NCBI GenBank assembly: GCA_964017045.1
Contig: OZ024809.1
Coordinates: forward strand, 29,198,354-29,262,353
Direction: 5' to 3'
Length of the DNA stretch: 64,000 bases
Origin: Omphiscola glabra
Lineage: Eukaryota; Mollusca; Gastropoda; Lymnaeidae
Numbering within the stretch: position 1 is the first letter of the stretch; every line of letters starts with the position of its first letter. Shown here piece by piece: positions 23,104 to 34,584 of this stretch. The notes under the pieces were generated by a model. That model was not told the DNA's origin. It did not search any database and was given only the letters and a program-made list of their open reading frames with translations. Made by a program: the position numbers and the translations under genes.

Positions 23104-23289
23104 GCATGGCGTAAACATTTCTCAACCTAGCCTCTAACATGAAATTGTCATGTTGTAATTTTTAAAAAAAAATAAATTGGCGTATTTGTTTTTGAGGTTG
23201 AATTCTGAGATAAACAATATGAATCTGGATAACAGACATTGAAAATAGATTAGAAATGATAAACGGCCTTTTACAGCCGTAAACTAACT

Positions 23290-23450
23290 AACGCACAATT
23301 TCTGGCGAGGGTCTGAGATTACTTTCTAATGACCCCGGCTAGTTCACTGGCTACCAGCTCCTTCTGCTGAGCTGAGCCATGTAGAATTGTCTTCACGCAT
23401 GGCTCTCCCGCCACCCTGGCCTCCCCTTGAAACATCTAGTTATGGGGTAT
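23290..23450 (-). pseudogene. Second fragment of the RNase H-type LINE 3' region
   Basis: AGCTCCTTCTGCTGAGCTGA GCCATG...ATGGCTCTCCCGCCACC parallels AGCTCGGTCCGCTGGGCTGT GCCTTG...GTGACTCTCCCGCAACA at 20528-20583, in the same orientation. Only the extreme 3' part is present. Confidence 0.5.
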
Positions 23451-23809
23451 TCGGTCAACAGATACGCTAGAGTTTCTGGTATCAGGCTGCAAAAGGGTTC
23501 ATGTTATGGTCTAGCCTGTTACAGTATGTGCCGATGGATCAATGTCTCGGTGCGCAACTGTGTCACGTATAGCCGTAGACTTGAAGTGACCTAAGACATG
23601 ATCAAGTGTAGAAATCTTTTTAGGTCGAATCAGTGTCTGCTGTCAAAATCAGCTGCTCTCACATTTGAACATGTTAAGCAGTTATCATCCACTGAAAATA
23701 CGTGGGGGAATCATTGAAAAATATAACATGGGCAATAATTGTCTTTCCTTATAGAGCAAAAAATTAATTTCGAAGGTTTTGCTTTAAGGAAAACTGTGTC
23801 ATAATACAC

Positions 23810-24178
23810 CATTCGCCTCAGAGCAAAACACTGTCCATCTCAAAGCAACCCACTATCCATCTCATGGAAACCCCCTGTCCTTCTCAGGGCCACCCATTGT
23901 CCATCTAAGGAAAACCTCTGTCTAATCAGGGCAACCCACAGTTCATCCCATGGCAACCCACAGTCCTTCTCAGGGCAACTCAATGTACATCTCAGGGCCA
24001 CCCATTGTCCTTCTTAGGGCAACTCAATGTCCATCTCGTTGAAACCCACTGTCATCTCAGGGCAACCCACTGTTCATCCCATGGAAACCCCTTGTCCGTC
24101 TTAGTACAACCCATTGCCCATCTCATGGCAACCCCATGTCCGTCTTGGGGCGACCCACTATCCGTCTCATGGCTGGGT
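23810..24178. repeat. Minisatellite, ~22-bp unit
   Basis: About 16 diverged units of AACCCACTGTCCATCTCAGG GC / ATGGAAACCCCCTGTCCTTC type. Not coding. Confidence 0.85.
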
Positions 24179-25199
24179 CAAGGCCGGGTCAAGCTCTTAC
24201 GTTCGGAAGATAGCTAACGTTTCTTTCACAATTTCGACTTAGGAAATCTGCATGTCTTCGACTCTGGCGTTAAACATAAAGAACATTATCATTGTCCAGC
24301 GCCAATACAAAGGATATCACAAAATCCTCTTTTTTTTTATTAGTAAGAAAAACATTTTAAAAAAGCAAGAGTTCAAGGCGGATTAATATTTTAAACGATA
24401 TGTGCTGGCGCAAATTCCTACCAAAAAGTTCTTAGAATAATCGGTTTTTAAGAAAAGAGTTCCTCTTTGGGAAAATATCCAGACACAATGGACACTCATC
24501 CTGGAGTAATGGCGTATAAAGTGGGAGATTCAAGACACTAATCTCAAGCTTAATCGTAATGGATGTCGCAAGATCTAATTGTTAGACAGGCACGATCCCA
24601 ACCACACCCCAGAAAAAGGATGTCGACGTGTTCTTCTGAAACGGTTTCGACATTTCTCAGAATTTATTATATAATTCTTCCATAAATATTTTGATGGAAT
24701 TTCCGGATTATTATTTTTTTCAAGATAACGCACATGGCATTCAATGTGTTTTGTTGACAGCCGTAATATGGCATGTGCCAAGAGCAGGAGAAGGATGGGA
24801 TTACGGCGTTTTAAATTGCGCACTCGGGAATCTCATCTCAGTAGAAAACGGTGAAGGGCAGGCGTTGCGGGAATCAGCTAGGATTTATAGATGACCCAGC
24901 GCTCCCGATTTCTCAGCTGGTTTCATCGGTGTGGAGTTTACTGAACGGCTTGGTGGACTGAGGATGTCACCAGCGAGTTTGTCATTGAACAATAAAAATT
25001 GCCGGTGGCTAAAAGAAGAAAAAAAAAGCGTAAACAATTCGTTGTATGGGAAAAAAATGGATGATGTATGCGTAGACTGATATGAAGGGACTTGAAGAAA
25101 TGGTGTGGATAGTGTGAATTCGTCACACATTCTGGATAGCTCACTAATCGTGAAGTTATTTCCCTCATTGGAATTGAATTTCACGTTTTTTGCATAAAT
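24179..25199. other. Non-genic sequence
   Basis: No gene recognised. Opposing 66-99-aa frames at 24575-25184 show no known domain. Confidence 0.4.
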
Positions 25200-25204
25200 T
25201 TCTT

Positions 25205-25720
25205 ATATGTTACGCTTTCAGTGTGACTGCTTCCGTTTCCGGCTGCTTCCTAACAACCTGGCTGCTTCCTCTTCGGCGTATTTGGTACTGAGATTATTTT
25301 CGTAGCTTTTTCTGCTGTATGCTTTGTATTTTGTGACGTACATTTACGTATGGGGAATGGCGCTGTTTCCAGATAGCGCGCGCAATATGATTACCGTTAA
25401 GTACCGTTTTATATAACGCAACCGCGCTGGTGCGTAATATTGTCTTATCTTTTCAGAAAATGAAATGGTCTTAGTTTCAGTATGGTGTAAAAAATATAAG
25501 GTTTTAAATTGGTTGGGACATCAGAATACTTAATATAGTTCATGGGCGTCAAAAAAACAGTTTGCGGGCACGTTTCGTGGGAGAAGTTGTGTAGCGAAAA
25601 TTGGGATTCTTAAATGTGCGTTACTTTAGTTCATGTTTTGTCAAGTAACTTTAGTAGATGGGAAGTTCACGCATTGCTAACGCAAATCATTGGCGAGCCA
25701 TAACTAGTATATATGATACT
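25205..25720 (+). repeat. Dispersed repeat family A, copy 3 (unexpanded)
   Basis: Long alignment to 6110-6560: TTACGCTTTCAGTGTGACTG, TTCCGGCTGCTTCCT, GCGCAATATGATTACCG, TGGTGCGTAATATTGTCTTA, GACATCAGAATACTTAATAT, TCATGTTTTGTCAAGTAACT and finally GTAGATGGGAAGTTCACGCA once. This copy shows the ancestral, single-unit 3' end. Confidence 0.7.
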
Positions 25721-25734
25721 ATATATACTGACCG

Positions 25735-25980
25735 ATAAACGCTGCTGTTGGCCGCCGTCCATGGCTTGTCATGTAAACGTTCTGGTGTGGATGAGGTGAA
25801 TATGCATTAGATTTTGTTTTGTCTCTATACATCTGTTCTTTATTATATATATGTATTTATGTTAATATCACCATTATGTCTCTTTTTTTAATATTTTATG
25901 TACAGCGTGGTGAGCCTAGCCCTAGGCTGGGGTACCGCGCTATATAAGACAACAAATAATAATAATATATATATATATTA
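25735..25980 (+). mobile_element. CR1/L2-like LINE 3' UTR fragment
   Basis: GCCGTCCATGGCTTGTCATG ... TATGTACAGCGTGGTGAGCC TAGCCCTAGGCTGGGGTACC GCGCTATATAAGA, then (AAT)n. The same sequence in reverse forms the 3' end of the LINE at 62715-63145. The microsatellite-like AAT tail fits CR1/L2-type 3' ends. Confidence 0.7.
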
Positions 25981-26019
25981 TTCATGGTACGCCGATGACC
26001 CTTTCTAGAGCTTTTTGAC

Positions 26020-26500
26020 CTATGTGGACCTGTGGATAAGTACCTGTTTATATGAGACCCCGGGAATATCAGTCACCCTTAGATTTTAATCCCTTTGGAT
26101 GTAAATTCCAAGTGGTTATTATGTGGATATGAATCTCATCCCGTATAACCTCCCACCTCTTTTAAACAAATAGTCTGCTCGAACAAACGAGCTCTGTCAA
26201 AATATGTATGTAAATCCCTGTGGATGTGGGTCCCCGTGGTTATGATAACCTGTGGATGAGTCCATGTGGACAGTAGTACATGTGGATATGAGTTCATGTG
26301 GATATGAATTCATGGGATATGAATTTATATGAATATGAGTCCTTGTGAATATAAGTCCGTGTGGATATGATTTCCTGTTGACATGAGACAAAGTGGATAT
26401 TATTAACCGTGGGATATCATTCCCTTTCGATATAATTCACAAAATGTGTATTAGTCCCTTGTGGAAATGGATCCTAATTGCATATTAGTCCCACGTGGAT
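26020..26500. repeat. Degenerate GTGGATATGAGTCC tandem repeat
   Basis: Units of about 20-22 bp (e.g. CATGTGGATATGAGTTCATG) with heavy divergence and interruptions. A looser continuation is present at 26780-27010 (ACACACGCATCCAGTGTATC type). Confidence 0.7.
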
Positions 26501-27449
26501 ATGAAGCTGATCCCCCATCTACCCACCCGCTTCCTTGAAATCAAAAGTCTTATCGTTACAATTAAGCCCTGGCAGCATATGTTTGAAGTGATTCATACTT
26601 AGGGCACAAGACTAAGATAATCGGTTACTCTGCCACCTTCCACCCCTCCCCCTTCCAATCTCCCGGACCATTTGTTTACAGAAATCGATAAGACCCGGAT
26701 GTTCTTTTTTTCATGCGTCTCGTGGCTAAGCCATTTAACCCGATCAACGTGTCTTAAGCATTCTCAGGGGAGACCTTGGGTGTCACGGTCAAACCATTGT
26801 GCTGCACACGCGTCCTCTGTCAGTATCAATCCTCTTTGCTACACACTCACGTCCGCTGTGAGCATGGATCCATTTTACTTTCACACACATCCATTGCAAG
26901 TGTCAATCCATTTTTTACTAAACACAAGTCCACAGTGGATATCAAGCTATTGTACGACACACGCATCCAGTGTATCAGGTCACTGCACTATACACATATG
27001 TCATGTGCTGGTCGATATGTTGAAACAAATACAAGACGTTTGTAAGTAAAATGTATCAAAACTTTATTTATTGAAAATTCATCTAAGTATACAAAAATTG
27101 TCTACATTTTACAGCATTCTTCACAATTATAGAACAGTATTTACACTAGCGTTTCTAGAAATTATTTACTTTGGCGAAACTGGAGACAAGTTTCCCATTT
27201 TCACTAAGGACCGGTGGACAAGATTGCCCGAGGGCTCCAGGGACCCGTACCAGATTTTTTTAATATTTCTTTGCTGCTTTTGACCCTATATATTTCAAAC
27301 AATTTCTTTTTTAATCCGTCATCAGCCTACTTGATATAAAACGATCAGCCATTACCGCTGAGTGCCAGCTTTTAGATTTTTTATCAAATTTTCTTTCCGT
27401 TTTGGCTATTTAAAAAAAAAAAGAGACTTTATCGTATACCTTATAAGAG

Positions 27450-27560
27450 TCCAACCCCTGGATTGAGGGTATCTTGACATCACCCCTTGATAATAGGTGT
27501 CTTCACATCAACTCCTTGATTGATGGTATCTTCACATCAACCCCTTGACATAAGGGCATT
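27450..27560. repeat. Short 3-4-copy tandem repeat, ~31-bp unit
   Basis: Repeated TTCACATCAACCCCTTGA with GGTATC / GGTGTC spacers. Confidence 0.7.
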
Positions 27561-27714
27561 AGCTATCGTTGTATTATATCGTATGCAAAATGGTGTCGCC
27601 ATACAGTGAATTCTCTTAGCCATACCAGGGACTTAATTCTCATTAAGATTTGTGACTTCAGGGGTAAGTTTGTGCAGATTGGGAAACAAAATAATGTTCA
27701 TATCTTTCAGTACT

Positions 27715-28930
27715 CACTCTGAGTAAAAGAATCCTAAGTATCTGTGATGAAGAGGGTGGGATGTATCATCCTAAGTATCTGTGATGAAGAGGGTGGGATG
27801 TATCATCCTAAGTATCTGTGATGAAGAGGGGGGATGTATCATCCAAAATGTGTTTAGTTTTACTATAACATCTTTCTTCAAATAGTTTTTCAAGTGAAGG
27901 ATGTTTAGTTTGTGTTATGTTCCCAGCTTTCTTGATTAGTCTGTTATTTGGTGTTTAATATCAGACGATGAATTCCCACACCAGCAGGTAATACTGAAAG
28001 TAAGTAGGCTTCCAATTGTTGCACTGTAGAATAAGTTAACGGCGTGTTTGTTTACGCCGAAATTGTAGTTTTTTCTAGGTAGAATAGTCTTTGGTTGAAT
28101 TTCTTATACAGCATTTGGCCGTGCTCATGCCATGTTAGCTTATCATTAATGGTGACACCTAAGTACTTATATGCCTCTACTTTCTCTACACTTTGATTTT
28201 TTTATGTTGAGATCTTTAATCTGGTGTGTCCACCTCCTGAAATCAACAAACATTTCCTTTGTTTTTGAGACATTCAGCTGGAGAAAATGTTCATCGCACC
28301 AATTGATAAAGCTTGCAACTAATTTGCTGTATAAGCCTTCTCCCGCGGATGTTAAGCCAACAATTGTGGTAATATTAGCAAATTATATGATTGGAACGGT
28401 ATCGATTGAGCTTTGAATATCATTGGTATATATTGTATACAGTACAGGGGAGAGAACGCAGCCTTGTGATATATTGTATACAGTACAGGGGAGAGAACGC
28501 AGCCTTGTGATATATTGTATACAGTACAGGGGAGAGAACGCAGCCTTGTGTTGCCCCGGGGCTTATTTCTCTGGTTTGAGATATATGGTCATTTACTTTG
28601 ACATATTGTGGGCGATTTGTTAAAATTTTAGTATCCAACTTCCAATATTAATATTTACACTTAACGCGGAAAGTTTCTTTATCATTAGGTCTGGTTGGAT
28701 AGTGTGAAATAATTTGAAAAGCATATTTTTAGGGTTGTCTGGGTGATGGTAAATGCCCTTCAACGATAGTAAGATTGAATTATCCGTGATTCAGGCGGGT
28801 TTGTAAGCCAATTAGTGGGGTCAAGTTTTTGCTCTACTTCATTTAAAATTTGTCTCAGAATATGTTTCTCAAAACATTTCATTACCGTAGAGGTGATTGC
28901 GCCATGATAACCTGCAATATGACGTCTGCT
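27715..28930 (-). pseudogene. Non-LTR retrotransposon reverse transcriptase remnant
   Basis: Minus-strand translation, 5' to 3': MKCFEKHILRQILNE and LDPTNWLTNPPESRIIQS (compare 'LDPLQFAYRPNRS'), then FHTIQPDLMIKKL (compare 'SSAFNTIQPxLLxxKL'), then REISPGATQGCVLSPVLYT (RT motif around 'GxPQGxVLSPxLF'). Next come IIKFANY at the catalytic F-x-DD position (both Asp lost), FINWCDEHFLQLNVSKTKEM, VDFRR, and YKYLGVTINDKLTWHEH. The order matches CR1/L2/Rex1-like RT. There are stops and frameshifts throughout, and a 41-bp segment is present three times at the VLSP motif (28433-28555). Dead copy, 5'-truncated. Confidence 0.85.
27724..27845. repeat. 38-bp triplication in the LINE 3' end
   Basis: ATCCTAAGTATCTGTGATGA AGAGGGTGGGATGTATC occurs three times in a row within the tail of the RT remnant. 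Confidence 0.9.
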
Positions 28931-29084
28931 TCACATGCTATTCTTGATGCGTACAACGCGGAAATTTTTCTTGAATGTCAAACATAATATTGTTTTGTCT
29001 CTTGTTTTAATTTGGTTCGTTTCTTTTTTTTGTTTTGCAACGAGATTCAATCTCGTAATCCCACCCCAGTTCCCCGGACATTGA

Positions 29085-29224
29085 TGCGCAGACCGGCAAC
29101 GCAAAGTTCTATACATTCACGTTTCATACCTGCAAGGCAAGGGCTCTATACATTCACTTTTCATACCTGCAAGTCAAGGGCTCTATACATTCACTTTTCA
29201 TACCGTCAACGTAGGGCTTTATAC
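29085..29224. repeat. ~37-bp tandem repeat interrupted by SPIN
   Basis: Three to four units of CTCTATACATTCACTTTTCA TACCTGCAAGTCAAGGG. The last unit is split by the SPIN element at 29225-29421 and resumes at 29422. Confidence 0.85.
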
Positions 29225-29421
29225 TAGTGGTTCTCAACAAGTGGGTCGCATCCCCTTTGGAGGTCGCACGAGTCTTTCCCCAGGGGTCGCCTAAGACCAT
29301 CTAAAAACACAAATTCTACAGTTATGAAATAGCAACTAAAATAAATTTGAGGCTGTGGGGTCGCCAAAACATGAGGAACTGTACTAAAGGGTCGCGACAT
29401 TAGGAAGTTTGAGAACCACTG
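29225..29421 (+). mobile_element. SPIN-like hAT MITE, 197 bp
   Basis: TAGTGGTTCTCAACAAGTGG GTCGCATCCCC at the left and GTCGCGACATTAGGAAGTTT GAGAACCACTG at the right, with CGCCTAAGACCATC inside: the layout of non-autonomous SPIN copies. Flanks CTTTATAC (29217-29224) and CTCTATAC (29422-29429) are a 7/8 target duplication in the surrounding 37-bp repeat. Confidence 0.85.
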
Positions 29422-29859
29422 CTCTATACATTCACTTTTCATTTCTTCAAATAATAGATAACAGTGCGTTAATAAAAAAAAAAATTTTAACATTCGGACC
29501 TGGTTCTCATATCCGGCTGTCCGGATCTGTACTCGGCTTAGAACTACCAAAAAAATTTTAAAAATGACGGACCAGAAAAAAAATTCCCCGAATTACTTTT
29601 TGAGGTTTCTGATGCGGATCTTCGACTTTGGAAAACACCACATGAAAAAAATGAAATGTGTACGTCACTACCGGCGATGTTCTAATTTTAATGACGGAAG
29701 TTGTCATACAACTCGACTTTCGATTCTTCGACTTTGACTACGCTACCCAGACTTTGACCAACGCGACCCGGAATCGTGCAACGATATTATACCCTTCATG
29801 ACAGCGATACCCAGACAGTTACAAACACAAATTTGATATTGGTGCGATATTCTATTGTG

Positions 29860-30490
29860 TGGCTGCGATTCCCTGACTGTTCGAAACAGTTCTCTAAGTT
29901 TCACAACGATGTCCTTACTTTTGTTTTTTATCGACATTGACTGAAATACCTCGACACTGACTGCATTACCATGAAATTGACTGCAGTAACATGATATTGA
30001 GTGCAGTAACATGATATTGACTGCAGTAACATGATATTGACTGCAGCACCATGACATTGAATGAAATACCTCGACACTGACTGCATTACCTTGACATTGA
30101 CTGCAGTAACATGATATTGACTGCAGCAACATGATATTGACTGCAGTAACATGACAGTTACTGCAGTAACATGACACTGACTACAGTAACATGAAATTGA
30201 CTGCAGTGTGGCTGCGATTCCCTGACTGTTAGAAACAGTTCTCTAACTTTTACCACGATGTCCTTACTTTTGTTTTTTATCGACATTGACTGCAGCACCA
30301 TGACATTGACTGAAATACCTCGACACTGACAGCATTACCTTGACATTGACTGCAGTACCATGAACTTAACTGCAGTAACATGAAATTGACTGCAGCACCA
30401 TGACATTGACTGCAACACTATGACATTGACTGCAGTACCATAACATTGACTGCAGTACCATGACATTGACTGCTGTACTATGACATTGAA
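29860..30490. repeat. Minisatellite, ~20-bp unit, with ~345-bp higher-order copy
   Basis: Units of ACATGATATTGACTGCAGTA / CCATGACATTGACTGCAGCA. A non-repetitive leader (GGCTGCGATTCCCTGACTGT ... TGTCCTTACTTTTGTTTTTT ATCGACATTGA) occurs at 29861-29941 and again near 30209-30290, so the whole block duplicated once. It ends in a (GT)n tract at about 30505-30523. Confidence 0.88.
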
Positions 30491-30523
30491 TACGTGGCCC
30501 CATGGGTGTGTGTGTGTGTGTGT

Positions 30524-30855
30524 TTATGGTTTGTGGTGGGGGGTGTCTTGGCAGAGCGCATGTTTCGTTTTTGTACTCAGATCATTCATTACCAATCGGA
30601 AATTGCCAGTGAAGTGCCTACGTCCGCGGTCGTTGGACTTCTCGGCGATACAAATGTCAACTGGTACTTGGTGTCAAGTTGTCACGTGCGAGGTATTGCT
30701 ATTGAAGATCACTTCACGGTGACCTTTTCTTGTAATGGTGTAGAACTAGAATGACGTCATTCCAAAGAAGTAAAAGACTTTTTTTTTATAACATTACAAA
30801 AAAATAATTTAAAAATTAGTTAATTCAGATATGAATCTAAGTCCGGGTGGGCAAC
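30524..30855. other. Non-genic spacer
   Basis: No recognised gene; two overlapping short plus frames (30480-30754) without known domains. Confidence 0.4.
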
Positions 30856-31015
30856 TCTATCGCCAGCTGACACATGTGGCTCATGCGCCGCTAAAGTGTG
30901 GCATGTAGCCCTAACTCTAAACTGTGGCTAATGGACTTCCACAGTGGGGCAAATGGACCTCTAAAGAGCGGTGAATTGACTCTAAAATGTGGGGAATGGA
31001 CATCTAAAGAGCGCT
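30856..31015. repeat. Short degenerate ~30-bp tandem repeat
   Basis: Units like GTGGGGCAAATGGACCTCTA AAGAGCG, four to five copies. Confidence 0.65.
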
Positions 31016-31284
31016 CAAAATAATTTTTTTTAAAATGAATATTGTAAATAAAATTAAGGTAATTCCCACTAAATAAAAAATATTTCATTTAATAAATGTT
31101 TTGTTCTCTTTGCCTATACGAAATTAAAATTTGTTAGAAGGAGAAATATTCAAAATGGCAGACAGATGTGTGGGTGATTGGAACTCAGATTGGAAGCAAC
31201 GGCTTCTGACCCCCCCCCCCCCACACCTTTTTCCCAGAGGCTGAGTCTTGGAATAAGTTTAGGTGCTTATTGCATTTGATGCTG

Positions 31285-31695
31285 GTGTGAGTGAGAGAAG
31301 TCAGCCAGTCAGGGAGTCAGTCAGTCATTAAGTCAGTCAGTCAGTTGGTCAGTCAGTCAGTCATTGAGTCAGTTAGTGAGTCAGTCAGTCAGTGAGTCAG
31401 TCAGTCATTAAGTCAGTCAGTCAGTTTGTCAGTCAGTCAGTCATTGAGTCAGTTAGTGAGTCAGTCGCGGCGTGAGTCAGTCAGTGAGTCGGTCAGTGTG
31501 TCAGTCAGTCATTAAGTCTATCATTCAATCATTGGGTCATTGAGTAAATATGTCAGTCAGTCAATCATCGAGTCAGTCAGTCAAGTCAGTTATTAAGTCA
31601 GTCAGTTAGTCAGTCAGTCATTCAGTCAGTCATTGAGTCAGTCAAGCCAGTCTGGCAGTAAATTCATTCATTCAGTCAGTCAAGTCAGTCAGTCA
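31285..31695. repeat. (AGTC)n-derived array
   Basis: Tetranucleotide AGTC with interspersed ATTA, TTGG and GTGAG variants. A block TCATTAAGTCAGTCAGTCAG TT recurs about 86-88 bp apart, so it expanded by duplication of larger blocks. Confidence 0.9.
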
Positions 31696-31964
31696 GCCTG
31701 GAGTGAGTCGAGAGTCGTGAGCACGGGTGGAGGGTCAGAGTGTGTAATCGTGCGTTGAGAGTGGAGGGAATGTGCACCATGATATTGTGTTGATTGTAAA
31801 TAAAGGAAAGAGTGGAAGTGATGGACTTGTCTTATCCACTCAGACCAGATAATCGGCAGTAGTGATTGTGAGCGCTGGGAAAAGGGGGGGGGGGGGGTTT
31901 GTCTCTATAACATTAGCATCTAGTATTAATTAATACGTATACTCTATAGATATTTTACATTGCT

Positions 31965-32235
31965 AGTTTATAACGGTTTAAGGAGTGCTGGCTTATAATG
32001 GTCTATAAAGTGATAGCTTAGAACGGTCTTAAGGAGTGTTGGCTTATAATGGTCTATAAAGTGATAGCTTAGAACGGTCTTAAGGAGTGCTGGCTTATAA
32101 TGGTCTATGAAGTGATAGCTTAGAACGGTCTTAAGGAGTGCTGGCTTATAATGGTCTATGAAGTGATAGCTCAATAACGGTCTATGGAGGGCTAGCTTAT
32201 AAAAGGTCTATGAAGTGGTAGTTTATAACAGTCTT
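31965..32235. repeat. Minisatellite, 51-bp unit, ~5 copies
   Basis: GTGCTGGCTTATAATGGTCT ATGAAGTGATAGCTTAGAAC GGTCTTAAGGA repeated. A multiple of three, hence a 17-residue peptide repeat on the minus strand; no other coding evidence. Confidence 0.9.
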
Positions 32236-33699
32236 AAATTTACGACCGGTCTTGGTGTTGTTGTGGTATTCAAATAATGTAATAATTAAGCCTCCGCACT
32301 TCTAACCGGGGATAGGGTTTACCGAACTAAGGATCGGTTCAGTGGAACCGGCGCAAACCGCTTGAATCCAACCACTGGCTCGGTGGCGAAATCGTCCAGA
32401 CAGACCGAACGCGACGGGGAGGTCACCGAAAACCCGGTTTAACTCTAACCGAATTTTCCCAACAGGTCGCATCCACCCTCTCACCTCACACTTACACACT
32501 CGTATTCAGCACCTCACACACACACACCTTCGGAATGAACAGACGTAAAGATGACGGCAATCCGGAAAAAGAAAAACTCTTGAAGTCTGACATAGTTGTG
32601 TGTCGTCTCGCTGGTCTAAAAATAGACTACCCCAAAAATAGAAGCTCTTGTCGTTGAGAGTTTCAGGAAGTCTCCCGTCAAAAGGAATTTGTAAAATCCG
32701 GGAAATCGCGTCATCTTAAAACCAGAGACGCGGTTCGGCAGTTTGAATACTAAAAAATATAATTTTATCACTTGTCCTTTTGCACCAGAAAAATTGACTG
32801 CAGGTAGCTGGTATACTGGAAATTCAAATGTTACCCATTTCCCCCACCCCTTCTAAAATGTGTTTCATCCATTACTTATTGCGAACTGTGCAAAACAAGA
32901 AAATTGAACTAATTCAAACTTAAAAATATTTGAAATGCTTCTTCAGAAAAAGCCAAAAATATATTTTTTTCACTCATGCTTTGCCGATCCAGCTGAGGAT
33001 TATAGCCAGTGTCGGTGGACAAACGAGGTTATAGTCTACGGCGCCAAATTCTAAGGGCGTTATTTTGATCCTAAACACAATTTTTGGAGGCTAAATTCAC
33101 GGAGAAGAAGTTGTAACACAATAAAGTGGGTTTCTTTGGGTAAAGAATAATATCATGATGCTCTTGATCGACTCTTTGGTGATATTTCCTTTTTTTACAA
33201 ACATATTTAAATAATATCATTATAATCATTTGTTATTTTTTTTTTTTTTACTCTGCATTTAAAGTAACAGAAATGTTTTGCAAATATGTAAAAAAAAAAT
33301 TTTAAAGACAAACATACAAGATAAATTATTGCATTCATTAAATTCATTGCAAATTTAGAACACGAGGGACAGGACGCGTAGAAATGGTGACGCGTGGGGC
33401 AAGAGAAAGGCGTAGGAATAAAACTCGATCACACACAACAGTCATGGAGATTGTGAAGTCACATTAATGTGTTTTAATTAATGTTTTGTTCTTTTAATAA
33501 TTGTAAAAAAAAAATTGTTTGAATTTGATTGAGAAAAGACTGTAGAGCTATTAGAAAAATTAAAGGATTTTAAGATACATTCAGAGAAAGGGGATTCCAG
33601 GCTGCAATGATTAGAGCAAAGGCCCTTGCAGATGCTAGTGAAGTTCAGACAGCTTGTTCAAACTGCAACTAAGTTGAGAGTTCGTCAAACAAAAAAGTC
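32236..33699. other. AT-rich non-genic sequence (GPCR intron or 3' flank)
   Basis: No gene, RNA or identifiable transposon. Searched by eye on the minus strand for TM6 (CWxP) and TM7 (NPxxY) codon patterns of the GPCR, without success. Confidence 0.4.
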
Positions 33700-34062
33700 A
33701 GTTTGGTTATGGACTTAATAATGAACCTAAAGATGAACTTAATGACGAACCTAAAGATGAACTTAATGATGAACCTAAAGATGAACGTAATGACGCTCAT
33801 AAAGATGAACTTAATGATGAACCCAGAGATTAACTTAATGATGAACTTAAAGATGAACCTAATGATGAACCTAAAGATGAACCTAAAGATGAACCTAATG
33901 ATGAACCTAATGATGAACCTAAAGATGAACCTAATGATGAACCTAAAGATGAACCTAATGATGAACCTAAAGATGAACCTAATGATGAACCTAATGATGA
34001 ACCTAAAGATGAACCTAATGATGAACCTAAAGATGAACTTAATGATGAACATTATTGAAGAC
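33700..34062. repeat. 12-bp minisatellite (GATGAACCTAAA/T), ~29 copies
   Basis: Alternating GATGAACCTAAA and GATGAACCTAAT units, giving 156-aa plus (MNLKMNLM) and 143-aa minus (FIIRFIFR) open frames over 33669-34173. The plus frame continues ~35 residues past the array (ETSCCVEIFIDKADA) but has no recognised domain. Treated as repeat. Confidence 0.88.
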
Positions 34063-34584
34063 CCTGAAACCAGTTGTTGTGTTGAAATCTTCATTGACAA
34101 AGCTGATGCTCCAGTTCATTCTTTAACACAAAGTTTTGAGACAATGAAGCAATATATCAACCATTTTTTATAACGTTTACAATCATGATCTCGCAAGGGA
34201 TTGCTCAAACATTGTTCATGTTTACAAAATTTGCGAAAAAAATGGGAAAATCTCAAACCTTAGAGGCTTTGAACCATGTAAGCAAATACGTTATAATGTA
34301 TATATTATAAGATAAGATATGATTTAGAAAATAGATGATACGATTATTTTATTGATCCAAATAAATTGCAATTATTTTGTTTTTGTTTTTTTTTAGGCAT
34401 CCTTCATATTTACTACAGTCATGAAAATCCTTATTTGATCTTGTTAACGTTGTTCCTTAAAGTTATTCTGTAGGAAGACTCTGTATTGTATATATTGCGC
34501 TGAACTGCAAAGAAATCATCAATGGACGTTCATACATTTTTCCTGTTAAGTCAATGCCCGGATGTGTGTATAGAACTAGTAGTT

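Noticed and set aside
28171..28416. 81-aa plus-strand frame
   Set aside because: Antisense shadow of the reverse-transcriptase remnant.
30505..30523. (GT)n tract as a regulatory Z-DNA site
   Set aside because: Short microsatellite with no nearby gene start; nothing supports a function.
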